In this document: positions 9,480-17,251 of the stretch, one piece after another
Position numbering within the stretch: the stretch's first letter is position 1
Layout of the letters: each line of letters starts with the position of its first letter
NCBI GenBank assembly: GCA_029934085.1
Contig: JAOZMY010000012.1
Coordinates: forward strand, 1 to 38,489
DNA: 38,489 nt
Source: a bacterium
Lineage (GTDB): Bacteria > Desulfobacterota > S145-22
Direction: 5' to 3'
Made by a program: the position numbers and the translations under genes
The notes under the pieces: generated by a model
Seen by the model: only the letters and a program-made list of their open reading frames with translations
Database searches by the model: none
What the model was told of the DNA's origin: nothing

Positions 9480-9664
9480 TCCCTGATTCCAATTTTTCTA
9501 AGGACAACCATCATGGGGCAAAAATTGGTAAAGGCTGACTGGAGTAGATTCAATCCCACGAATCCTGTGAAATAGAACCAGTAGTGGCTATGCGTAAATC
9601 CAAGGATCACCGAACCTAAAACCGCAATTCCTCCTATTAACCTCAACCAACGTTCAATGTGCAT
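9470..9664 (-). CDS. Small DUF2892-type membrane protein (64 aa)
   Basis: The track starts this ORF too far upstream. The ATG at 9664 follows GAGGGGG and gives a 64-residue protein with an N-terminal amphipathic patch (MHIERWLRLIGG) and two hydrophobic segments (IAVLGSVILGF and YWFYFTGFVGLNLLQSAF), then FCPMMVVLRKIGI. This is the pattern of DUF2892/YgaP-like inner membrane proteins, where the conserved N-F-C-P motif ends the second helix. It overlaps the NAPRT start, so the two are probably translated together. Confidence 0.8.
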   Translation of the reverse strand: MHIERWLRLIGGIAVLGSVILGFTHSHYWFYFTGFVGLNLLQSAFTNFCPMMVVLRKIGIRECK

Positions 9665-9741
9665 TGTTTTACCCCCTCTCTTTTCTTCTACTATAATCAC
9701 CCAGTCGACACATGGCAAGCCTGGAAGAGCCCATCTCGTGA

Positions 9742-10749
9742 TCAATCAATCCAAATAACGGCGTTTCCCTGGATCTTTCCTTCCTTGACCCTTGTCATAA
9801 CCTCCGGAAGGTCGTCGAATCCGAAGGTCTCGAACTTGGATTTTATCTTCTCTCTCTGAGCAATCTCCAAAAACGCCTCCCCGTCTTCCCGCGAAATGTT
9901 CGCCAGGCTAATGATGGAACGTTCCATCCAGATATGATTGTAGTCTTTGATCGTGATGGGTGTCATGGTTACGGGGGAAAGGACCAACCGCCCCCCCCAT
10001 TCCAGGTTCGACAAAACCCCCTCCACCAGATCACCGGCGGGCGGGAAAATGATGGCCGCGTCGAGCTTTTCCGGGAGTGTCTTCGAGTAATCCCCCACCC
10101 AATCCGCTCCCATCTCCCGGGCTGCCCGCTGATTCTTCTCACTGCGAGTCACCACGAAAACCTTGACGCCCTTGGCATGGGCAACCTGGAGCACGTAAGA
10201 GGCCGTGGGGCCGTAGCCGAAGAGGCCAAGGGTCTCCCCCTCCGCCACCTCCGTGAGGCGGTAGGTTCGGTACCCGGCAATCCCTGGACACATCATAGGC
10301 GCCAGAGCTTCGAAAGAGAGCTTATCTCCCAAGGCGAAGGCAAAATCCTCGTGGATGGTGGTGTATTCCGCGAATCCCCCATTCACATCCCACCCTGTGA
10401 ATTTGGCCTCTTTGCAGAGGTTCTCCCGGCCTGACCGACAGAACTTACAGACTCCACAGGCCGAGTGGAGCCATGCCACACCCGCCCGGACCCCCGGTTT
10501 GAAGCGCGAGACTCCCTCACCAACCTTGTCTATGATTCCGACGATTTCATGGCCGAGAACGAGCGGGGACTTTTTCAGGGGAAGATCCCCTTCCGCGATA
10601 TGGATATCCGTTCGGCATACCCCGCATGTAATGACCTTAATCCTAATCTCCCCGGCACCCGGCTCTGGGATCTCCAGGTTAACCTTCTCAAGAGGTTTCA
10701 TCCCGATGGGGGCCTGGTGCTTCAGGACCCACGCCTTCATCAGACCCAT
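9742..10749 (-). CDS. Zinc-dependent alcohol dehydrogenase (MDR family)
   Basis: This 335-residue medium-chain dehydrogenase keeps the catalytic zinc set (GVCRTDIH and GHEIVG) and the four-Cys structural zinc loop (CGVCKFCRSGRENLC). A nucleotide-binding region follows (ETLGLFGYGPTASYVLQVAHAKGVKVFVVTRSE). It resembles AdhP/AdhA-type enzymes that interconvert alcohols and aldehydes with NAD(P)H. Its start lies one base after the stop of the upstream gene. An alternative ATG at 10740 (MKAWVL) fits many homologues. The physiological substrate is unknown. Confidence 0.88.
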   Translation of the reverse strand: MGLMKAWVLKHQAPIGMKPLEKVNLEIPEPGAGEIRIKVITCGVCRTDIHIAEGDLPLKKSPLVLGHEIVGIIDKVGEGVSRFKPGVRAGVAWLHSACGVCKFCRSGRENLCKEAKFTGWDVNGGFAEYTTIHEDFAFALGDKLSFEALAPMMCPGIAGYRTYRLTEVAEGETLGLFGYGPTASYVLQVAHAKGVKVFVVTRSEKNQRAAREMGADWVGDYSKTLPEKLDAAIIFPPAGDLVEGVLSNLEWGGRLVLSPVTMTPITIKDYNHIWMERSIISLANISREDGEAFLEIAQREKIKSKFETFGFDDLPEVMTRVKEGKIQGNAVIWID

Positions 10750-10750
10750 G

Positions 10751-12328
10751 TCACACCACCCTTATCTTGTCATAAAACGTTTGCCGAAACTCTTCATAAT
10801 GCTCCCGATACGTCCGAACCGCATCCGGCACCATCTCCATGATATCCTCCGCCGTCATTCCGTCCTCCCCGATCGTATCGGCCGCCAGATCTCCCGCAAG
10901 GCCGTGGAGGAAGACCCCCACCTTGACCGCTTCCTCGAGGGCGAAACCCCGGCAGGCCATGGCGGCGATGGTTCCCGTCAAGACGTCCCCGGAACCGGCC
11001 GTGGCCATGCCCGGGTTCCCGGAAAGGTTGATCCAGATCCGCCCGCCAGGCGAACCGATGAGGGAATGGGCCCCTTTCAGGACAATAACGGCCTTTAGAG
11101 CCTTGGCCGTTTCTCGAAGGATCTCGATTCTGTTTCCCTGAACCTCGGCCACGCCCTTTCCCGTCAACCGGGCCATTTCTCCGGGATGGGGAGTGAGGAT
11201 CGTGGGCGCCTTCCGTTGTTTCAGAACCTCCGGCTCTTTTGCTACCGCCGTGATCCCGTCCCCGTCCAGGAGTAACGGGACGGGTATCTCCTTTGCGAGC
11301 TCCCGCACGAGTTCCTGGGTCTGCTCGTTCAAGGAAAGACCGGGGCCCATGACGACCATGTCCATCTGTGGACAGAGAGACCTCAACCCCTCCATGTTTT
11401 TCATGGAGACGCTTCCCGTATCGGTCTCCCATAACGGGTAGAGAACCAGCTCGCGCGAGCGGCTCCCCAAGTAGGGTGCCACCCCTTTGGGTGCGGCCAG
11501 GTAGGACAATCCCCCGCCCGCCTTGAGGAACGAGAGGGCGGAAAACTGGGGAGCCCCCAGGTAGGCTTGCGCCCCCGCGATGAACAGAACTTTTCCAAAA
11601 CTTCCCTTGTGGGCCTCGGGGTCCCGCGGAGGAATTGAAGCGGGAATTCCCGTTTCAACGCGAACCTCATCATTCTCATAGATATCGGGAGGGAAAGAGA
11701 TATGGGTGACGTAAAGTTTTCCCCCGTGTTCGAAGCCGGGATAGAGGAGATTTCCCCGTTTCGGCAACCCGAAGGTGGCCGTGGCATCGGCTCGAACAGC
11801 AGTCCCCATAATCTCACCCGTATCACCATTGATTCCGGAAGGGATGTCCACGCTGAAAACGGTTTTTCCGGAGCGATTAATGGCCTGAACCACATCTTTG
11901 TAGAGGCCTTCGACTGGCCGCGACAGACCCGTCCCCAGCATGGCATCGATGACGGCGTCGCAATGAGCGAGGGCGTAGGCGGCCTGATCCATCTTGGTAA
12001 GCCGCTTCATGGGGAGGGAAAGCCCCTTGACGATCTCATAATTTTTCCTGGCCGATCCCTTGTACTTTTCAGGGTCTCCCAGGAGAAATACGTTGACCTT
12101 CGCCCCGTTCGAGTGAAGCTTGCGCGTCACTACCAGACCGTCTCCCCCGTTGTTTCCAAGCCCGCAAAAGACTGTGAACCTCTTACCTATCAATGAAGGG
12201 AACACCTCGAGGATCATAAAGTAGACTGCGTGACCAGCGTTCTCCATGAGGAGATCCTCAAAAATCCCGTAGCGCTCAATCGCCTGGCGATCCATTGCGC
12301 GCATCTGCGCCACACTGCTAACCTTCAT
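10751..12328 (-). CDS. nnr: Bifunctional NAD(P)H-hydrate epimerase / ADP-dependent dehydratase
   Basis: This 525-residue protein has the usual two-domain build. The N-terminal YjeF_N epimerase (about 1-215) shows GLGNNGGDGLVVTRKL and a metal site region (FSVDIPSGINGDTGE). The C-terminal ribokinase-like dehydratase (about 225-510) shows DGDGITAV, TPHPGEMARL and NPGMATAGSGDVLTG. Together they repair hydrated NADH and NADPH. The ATG at 12328 has GGAGGGATAAG upstream and is the first gene of the operon that continues into the dehydrogenase and NAPRT. Confidence 0.95.
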   Translation of the reverse strand: MKVSSVAQMRAMDRQAIERYGIFEDLLMENAGHAVYFMILEVFPSLIGKRFTVFCGLGNNGGDGLVVTRKLHSNGAKVNVFLLGDPEKYKGSARKNYEIVKGLSLPMKRLTKMDQAAYALAHCDAVIDAMLGTGLSRPVEGLYKDVVQAINRSGKTVFSVDIPSGINGDTGEIMGTAVRADATATFGLPKRGNLLYPGFEHGGKLYVTHISFPPDIYENDEVRVETGIPASIPPRDPEAHKGSFGKVLFIAGAQAYLGAPQFSALSFLKAGGGLSYLAAPKGVAPYLGSRSRELVLYPLWETDTGSVSMKNMEGLRSLCPQMDMVVMGPGLSLNEQTQELVRELAKEIPVPLLLDGDGITAVAKEPEVLKQRKAPTILTPHPGEMARLTGKGVAEVQGNRIEILRETAKALKAVIVLKGAHSLIGSPGGRIWINLSGNPGMATAGSGDVLTGTIAAMACRGFALEEAVKVGVFLHGLAGDLAADTIGEDGMTAEDIMEMVPDAVRTYREHYEEFRQTFYDKIRVV

Positions 12329-12409
12329 CTTATCCCTCCGTCAAAAAACTAATTCATCATAACCCACTGGAAAAACGGTGTAAATATTCTACCTATTCCA
12401 CCTAACGCT

Positions 12410-13354
12410 TTATGGCTTATCCTTTCTTTCACCCCTGGGGTTCGCGTTTACTCTGTGATGCCGTTTGTGCCCCTCTCTACGTTGCCAGCGTCGGTGGACC
12501 CAAAACCACTGAGTCGGATCCTTGCGAATTTCCTCTTCCAGAAAATGGTGAAATCGTTGCGTATTCACGACAATGTCGTGTTTCAAATCTCCGGTCCGGG
12601 TGATCTCAAAGGCAGGATGCGCCGTGATGTGATGAACATCGCCCTCGCGACGATGGGAAACCGGAATCACCGCCGCCCCGGTCTTGAGAGCAAAAAAGGC
12701 GGGGGTTTGCAGCGTCGGCGCGGGATGCCCAAAGAAATCGATCATCACCGCGTCACGCATGCGAGCCCTTTGGTCTGCCAGAATCCCCACCATCTTGTTT
12801 TCCCTAAGAAGGCGCAACAGGGCCTTCGCCGCCCCGACACTCGAAACGATCTCCACCCCGAAATATTCCCGGATCCCACTGATCCAACGATCCAAATAGG
12901 GATTTCGCAGCGGTTTTCCCACCGCGTAGAGGGGCTGTTTCAGAAGAAGCGGCAATGTCACCATCACCTCCCAGTTTCCCAGGTGCGCCAGGAAAAAGAT
13001 GATTCCCTTCCCCCGTTCCAAGGCCTCCATCACTGGTTTTTTCCCATGAAACTTGACGGTTTTGGCCAGGGTGTTGCGTCGAATCTTGGGAATCCGGCAG
13101 AAGACGACAAAGTTTTTAGCGAGATTAACAAAGTTTTGCCGGGCGATGGCCCGCCGCTCTTTTTCCGTATAGGTGTCTCCAAAGGCGAGCTTCAGGTTGT
13201 TGAGGGCGATCCTACGATGTTTGAAATCCAGCAGGTAGGCAAGATTCCCTAAAAAGACCCCAATCCCCCTTGCCACCCTCTCAGGGAGGATCTGGAAAAA
13301 TACCGAAATCGATTTGGCGATGAGATAAACAAGATAGTTGATAACTTTCTTCAA
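12410..13354 (-). CDS. Lipid A-type (LpxL/HtrB) lysophospholipid acyltransferase
   Basis: This 314-residue protein has an N-terminal hydrophobic anchor (VINYLVYLIAKSISVFFQIL), the H-x4-E catalytic motif HLGNWEV (His near 122), LADQRARMRDAVMIDFFGHPAPTLQTPAFFAL and the C-terminal QWFWVHRRWQRR, all typical of late acyltransferases of lipid A assembly at the inner membrane. Its ATG overlaps the stop of the Trm112-like gene by four bases. With the GmhB-type phosphatase it forms an LPS-related operon, which supports a Gram-negative host. Confidence 0.9.
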   Translation of the reverse strand: MKKVINYLVYLIAKSISVFFQILPERVARGIGVFLGNLAYLLDFKHRRIALNNLKLAFGDTYTEKERRAIARQNFVNLAKNFVVFCRIPKIRRNTLAKTVKFHGKKPVMEALERGKGIIFFLAHLGNWEVMVTLPLLLKQPLYAVGKPLRNPYLDRWISGIREYFGVEIVSSVGAAKALLRLLRENKMVGILADQRARMRDAVMIDFFGHPAPTLQTPAFFALKTGAAVIPVSHRREGDVHHITAHPAFEITRTGDLKHDIVVNTQRFHHFLEEEIRKDPTQWFWVHRRWQRREGHKRHHRVNANPRGERKDKP

Positions 13355-13542
13355 GCTTTGGAATCCCCAGTATCAGTAAGCGGAATCGCCTCATCGATCA
13401 ACATGATAGGAATGTCATCCTCAATCCGGTACATCAACTGACAAGCCTCACAAATCAATCCATCCCCACTTTCATTCAGATGGATCTCCCCCTTGCACTT
13501 TGGACATACCAAAATTTCCAACAATTCCTCAGATATCGCCAT
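13351..13542 (-). CDS. Trm112/YcaR-like small zinc protein (63 aa)
   Basis: The 63-residue product shows ILVCPKCKGEIHL (Cys13, Cys16), then CEACQLMYRIEDDIPIML, the standard pattern of the bacterial Trm112-like family. In bacteria these proteins often sit beside LPS genes, as here between the heptose phosphatase and the acyltransferase. Their molecular role there is not settled; eukaryotic Trm112 activates methyltransferases. It overlaps the next gene by ATGA and starts three bases after the previous stop. Confidence 0.88.
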   Translation of the reverse strand: MAISEELLEILVCPKCKGEIHLNESGDGLICEACQLMYRIEDDIPIMLIDEAIPLTDTGDSKA

Positions 13543-13545
13543 GGT

Positions 13546-14124
13546 TTACTCCTTTTTCTCCGCAACGATGCGCCGTGCGGCGTCTTTTAAATCTTTTGCA
13601 ACAAAAACGGGAGAATATCGCCATGTATGCCGGCGATAAAGCCATTCTCCCTTTCCATATCCCGTCTCAACCAAAACAGGACGCACACCGGCACGTCCCG
13701 CCGTCTCCATGTCAATACCCCGATCCCCTATCAAGTAGGAAGACTTAAGATCGATAGAAAAATCACACGACGCCCTTTCCAGCATACCCGGCGCCGGCTT
13801 ACGGTTGGGGCACCGACAACGATAGGCCTCGATGACCGCCTGTTCGTGATGGGGGCAATAATAGACCCCATCCAGCTTTGCTCCTCCCCTCGCAAGGACT
13901 TCCTCCATCCGTCGATGAAGTGCCATCACCAATTCCTCTGGGAAAACACCCAATCCTACTCCGGGCTGGTTCGTCACGACGAGACATAAGAACCCTGCTC
14001 CCTTTAAAATTTTGATCCCTTCCACAACACCCGGAAGAATTCGAAATCGCGTTTCGTGGTTGACAAATCCAACCTCTTCATTGATCACTCCATCACGATC
14101 GAGAAAAACTGCGGGACGCAGCAT
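13546..14124 (-). CDS. gmhB: D-glycero-D-manno-heptose 1,7-bisphosphate 7-phosphatase
   Basis: This 192-residue HAD-IIIA phosphatase carries FLDRDGVINEE (Asp9 nucleophile, Asp11), the GmhB zinc loop CPHHEQAVIEAYRCRCPNRKPAPGM and the metal motif YLIGDRGIDMETA. It would remove the C7 phosphate during ADP-heptose synthesis for the LPS inner core. It is the first gene of a three-gene LPS-related operon. A histidinol phosphatase-like role is possible but is less supported by the context. Confidence 0.88.
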   Translation of the reverse strand: MLRPAVFLDRDGVINEEVGFVNHETRFRILPGVVEGIKILKGAGFLCLVVTNQPGVGLGVFPEELVMALHRRMEEVLARGGAKLDGVYYCPHHEQAVIEAYRCRCPNRKPAPGMLERASCDFSIDLKSSYLIGDRGIDMETAGRAGVRPVLVETGYGKGEWLYRRHTWRYSPVFVAKDLKDAARRIVAEKKE

Positions 14125-14227
14125 GTTATCTCATTCCCACTATTTTGTTCTTTTCCATAGCGTCTCTCGTCCGTTAATCGAAAGGTTATTTAACACATAG
14201 AGAAAATTTCAGGAAGGACTTGTTTTT

Positions 14228-15184
14228 TCACGAATGAACGGCCTTCTCAATCTGCGGAGATTGCCGGAATCTGCTAAACGATCCATCTTTTTTCTCCACG
14301 TCCAGAAGGTCCAGGAAGGCCTTGGCTGCGTAGGAAAAGTGTGCCTTTCTTCGGAACACGATATCAATGCTTAACTTCGGGTTTCCCTCCTTGATAGGAA
14401 TCACGATAAGCCTGTTTTCCCGGATATCGTCCGAAACAGCAGCCCTGATGAAAAAAGAAAGTCCATATCCTTGGATCACGAGGTCTTTGATAAAGGCCAG
14501 GCTCCCCGACTCGATTCTAACGGAGGGAGTAACGTTGTAGGCATTACAGAAATCCGTAATCACATAACGGATGCTCGATCCCATCTCCCTGAATATGAGG
14601 GGATATTCGGGAAGCTGACGGATAGAGATACCCTTGACGCTCTTCTCGATCTCGGGATAGGTGGGGGATGACACCAGACAAAGCTCCTGCTCCATTAACG
14701 GCATCCATCTGATGCCATTCGGATAAGGTAAACGGCCCAGAATCCCCAACTCGTTCTGTCCGTCCGAAACCGTCCGAAGGATATCCACCGAGCTCCCCTC
14801 GTAAAGGATAATCCGAATCTCCGGATAAAACTTCTGGTAACTGGCGATCAGATCCGGCATGAAATGGTGGGCGAAGGTCGCCGTGGTTCCGATTCTCAGG
14901 GTCCCGTATTTGAGGTGTTTCAGGTCGTTGAGCGTCTGAACCATCTGAGAGGTCAGCCCGAAGATTTTTTCCGCATATTCGTAGAGGATCTCCCCCGCGT
15001 CTGTCAGAACCAGTTGCCGGCCAACCTTGTCGAAGAGTCGGATTCCATAGAATTTCTCCAAGGACTTGATCTGAAGGCTCACGGCGGGTTGTGTCACATT
15101 CAGCAACTGGGCTGCCGTTGTAAAATTGCGATATTTCGCGGCGAGATAAAAGACTTTCAACTGGTTGAGATTAAAACGAATCAT
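14228..15184 (-). CDS. LysR-family transcriptional regulator
   Basis: The 318-residue product starts with a winged helix-turn-helix (NQLKVFYLAAKYRNFTTAAQLLNVTQPAVSLQIKSLEKFYGIRLFDKVGRQLVLTDAG) and continues with a two-lobe effector-binding domain (GTLRIGTTATFAHHFMPDLI). It is divergent from the ligase gene at 15396 and is the only regulator next to the aromatic block, so it is the natural candidate to act at the shared dyad elements near 17083 and 20218. The inducer is unknown; an aromatic acid or its CoA ester would be typical. Confidence 0.92.
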   Translation of the reverse strand: MIRFNLNQLKVFYLAAKYRNFTTAAQLLNVTQPAVSLQIKSLEKFYGIRLFDKVGRQLVLTDAGEILYEYAEKIFGLTSQMVQTLNDLKHLKYGTLRIGTTATFAHHFMPDLIASYQKFYPEIRIILYEGSSVDILRTVSDGQNELGILGRLPYPNGIRWMPLMEQELCLVSSPTYPEIEKSVKGISIRQLPEYPLIFREMGSSIRYVITDFCNAYNVTPSVRIESGSLAFIKDLVIQGYGLSFFIRAAVSDDIRENRLIVIPIKEGNPKLSIDIVFRRKAHFSYAAKAFLDLLDVEKKDGSFSRFRQSPQIEKAVHS

Positions 15185-15239
15185 CCGGTCAACCTACTTT
15201 GCCCTTGCAAAAACACTCATTTCATCATAAATTTAATTT

Positions 15240-15268
15240 ATTATACTATAAGTTTTTTTGTATTGCAA
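15240..15268 (-). promoter_or_regulatory. Candidate promoter of the LysR gene
   Basis: On the minus strand TTGCAA and TATAAT are separated by 17 bases, about 55 bases upstream of the LysR ATG. The palindrome TTATACTATAA overlaps the -10 region and could allow autoregulation. Confidence 0.6.
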
Positions 15269-15294
15269 CGCAAGACGTCTTTCCCCGCAAGTTC

Positions 15295-15335
15295 TTGACT
15301 TACTCTATGCACAAGAAGTATCCTGAGGTATAGAG
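15295..15335 (+). promoter_or_regulatory. Candidate promoter of the first aromatic ligase gene
   Basis: TTGACT (15295-15300) and TATCCT (15319-15324) are separated by 18 bases, about 70 bases upstream of the ATG at 15396. An inverted pair CTCTAT (15303-15308) and ATAGAG (15330-15335) brackets the -10 box and may be an operator. Confidence 0.45.
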
Positions 15336-15395
15336 AATGACCTGAAACAAAGGGCAGGCAATCATTCTACCCTTCAATTTTAAAGTGGAGTTGTC

Positions 15396-16736
15396 ATGGA
15401 ATCCTCACAAATCTACTGGAATCCCTTTCTCGAAGCCCTTCCGCGGGAGCACCTCGAGTCCCTGCAACTGAAAAAGTTCCGGCGGATTTTCAAATGGGCC
15501 TACGATCACTCGAAATTCCACCGCCGTCTCTACGACGAGGCAGGAATCACCCCCGAAGATATCCGAAACTTCGAGGACATCCGTCATGTCCCCAAGGTAG
15601 AAAAGTCGATGATGCGGGATATCCAGCTCAAGGATCCCTTCCCTTACGGGGACGCCCTCTGCGTGCCGCTGGAGGAGGTCACGGAGTTCCGCCAGACGAG
15701 CGGCACCACGGGACAGCCCGTCTATCAGCCCGACACCTGGCAGGACTGGGAGTGGTGGGCGGAGGCATGGTCTTACATCCTCTACGCCCAGGGGTACCGA
15801 AAGACCGACCGGGTCTTCATTCCCTTCGGCTACAATATCTTCGTCGCCTTCTGGGCAGGTCACTACGCTTGCGAAAAGATCGGCTCCGAGGTCGTCCCCG
15901 GCGGCGTGCTGAACACGGAGGCAAGGATTTTAAAGATGCAGGAGCTTCGAGCCACCGCCTTCATGGCGACTCCTACTTATGTCCTTGGCATGGCGGACAC
16001 GGCCAAGCGGAAACTGGGGATCGATCCGGCTAAAGATCTCCATGTCCAAAGAATCACCTGCGCCGGAGAACCCGGAGCCAGCATTCCCACCACGAAGCGG
16101 CGGATGGAAGAAGCGTGGGGCGCCAAGGTCTACGATCATATCGGGGCCACGGAGATCGGGGCCTGGAGCTACGAGTGCCTGGAACAGCCCGGAGGGCTCC
16201 ACGTCAACGAGGCCCTCTTCCTCGTGGAGATTGAAGACATCGAGACGGGAGAGATCATCACCGAACCGGAACGCCCTGGGAAGATGGTCATCACCGCCTT
16301 CGATCGGATTGCTCAGCCATGTGTCCGTTTCGATTCCAAAGACGTCATCCAGTGGGCAAAGGATCCCTGTGACTGCGGCCGAACCTTTCGGCTCATCAAA
16401 GGCGGTGTCATCGGTCGGGCCGACGACATCACCAAGGTCAAAGGTGTCCTGCTCGCACCCACGGCCATCGAAGAGGTGGTTCGGGGCATCCCGGAACTGG
16501 GAAATGACTACGAGGTTATTGTCTCCAAACGGGGAGACGTGGATGAAATCACGCTCAAGATCGAAATCCTCGAGGAGGCACGTAGCCGGAAAGACGAGGT
16601 CCTCGCCAAACTGAAGGATCAGCTTCGTTTGAAGACGAATCTCGGTTACAAAATCGAAGTTCATCCCTATGGGAGCCTGCCGAGATATGAAGTCAAGGCA
16701 AATCGGTTCAAAGACATGAGAAAGAAGGGACATTAA
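15396..16736 (+). CDS. Phenylacetate-CoA ligase family enzyme
   Basis: This 446-residue member of the ANL superfamily has the short PaaK-type length. The phosphate-binding loop is QTSGTTGQPVYQP (near residue 100), followed by TCAGEPGASIPTTKRRMEEAWGAKVYDHIGATEIGAWSYEC and the C-terminal GRADDITKVKGVLLAPTAIEEVVRGIPELGNDYEV. It should activate an aromatic acid to its CoA thioester with ATP. It opens the plus-strand aromatic block opposite the LysR gene. Whether phenylacetate, benzoate or a hydroxybenzoate is used cannot be decided from the sequence. Confidence 0.9.
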   Translation: MESSQIYWNPFLEALPREHLESLQLKKFRRIFKWAYDHSKFHRRLYDEAGITPEDIRNFEDIRHVPKVEKSMMRDIQLKDPFPYGDALCVPLEEVTEFRQTSGTTGQPVYQPDTWQDWEWWAEAWSYILYAQGYRKTDRVFIPFGYNIFVAFWAGHYACEKIGSEVVPGGVLNTEARILKMQELRATAFMATPTYVLGMADTAKRKLGIDPAKDLHVQRITCAGEPGASIPTTKRRMEEAWGAKVYDHIGATEIGAWSYECLEQPGGLHVNEALFLVEIEDIETGEIITEPERPGKMVITAFDRIAQPCVRFDSKDVIQWAKDPCDCGRTFRLIKGGVIGRADDITKVKGVLLAPTAIEEVVRGIPELGNDYEVIVSKRGDVDEITLKIEILEEARSRKDEVLAKLKDQLRLKTNLGYKIEVHPYGSLPRYEVKANRFKDMRKKGH

Positions 16737-16737
16737 G

Positions 16738-16926
16738 ATGGCTGGTAACATAAAGAAACAACTCGAAGAGATCCATGAACAGATTGAAAAGATTTCGAAA
16801 GCGGCCGAACGCCTGAAGGAGATCTCTGGAGGCATTCAGGCCATCGACCGAAACGTTGCTCGGATCCAGGCCAGCACGAAGATGTTAGAGATCAATGTCT
16901 CCGACCTTTTGAAGATCCTTTCTTGA
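16738..16926 (+). CDS. Small coiled-coil protein (62 aa) paired with the ligase
   Basis: It starts one base after the ligase stop. The 62-residue sequence (KKQLEEIHEQIEKISKAAERLKEISGGIQAIDRNVARIQASTKMLEINVSDLL) is a heptad-like amphipathic helix over nearly its full length, with no Cys and no membrane segment. The tight spacing suggests a partner or oligomerisation subunit of the ligase. I do not recognise a named family. Confidence 0.7.
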   Translation: MAGNIKKQLEEIHEQIEKISKAAERLKEISGGIQAIDRNVARIQASTKMLEINVSDLLKILS

Positions 16927-17251
16927 TTTTCCACTCCGTGTTGAATCATAAAGGATCACCTCCCGCGGTTGCTACTCCATGATTCACAGGAACCTCCACT
17001 TTTAAGTCGTGGCTTTTCACCTTGCCTTTCATTTTTATAAACATTGTTTGAATTCAGGGCTTATTACATACCCAGCTCTACTATTAGATTTTCTAATGTT
17101 AGTATAAATTTATTTATGTTGCGACTTCACAGACGTCATTGTAAAGTCTATAAACCAAAAAGAATCCCTTTGGACTAAATATATAGAGGAAGGAGGTGAA
17201 TTTTCATCTAAAAAACGGGATTTTAAAACAACCTTTATGAAGGAGGTTATT
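16927..17251. other. Non-coding leader region before the PpsA-like gene
   Basis: No gene is visible here. The region holds an 8-bp inverted repeat (TGAATCAT 16942-16949 / ATGATTCA 16979-16986), a weak CCACTTTTAAGT-cGTGG hairpin near 17000, the regulatory module described separately, and a leader of about 100 bases. Within the leader, AAGGAGGTG near 17190 is a perfect ribosome site with no ATG, GTG or TTG at the right distance. A second one (AAGGAGGTTATT) serves the real start at 17252. Confidence 0.6.
17083..17147 (+). promoter_or_regulatory. LysR-type dyad plus promoter of the PpsA-like operon
   Basis: ATTAGA-TTT-TCTAAT (17083-17097) is a perfect 6-3-6 palindrome that fits the T-N11-A LysR box. 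The conserved string ATAAATTTATTTA follows, then -35 TTGCGA (17119-17124) and -10 TAAAGT (17142-17147) with a 17-base spacer. The 42 bases from the dyad to the -35 box match the module at 20218-20259 at 33 positions without a gap. Confidence 0.7.
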
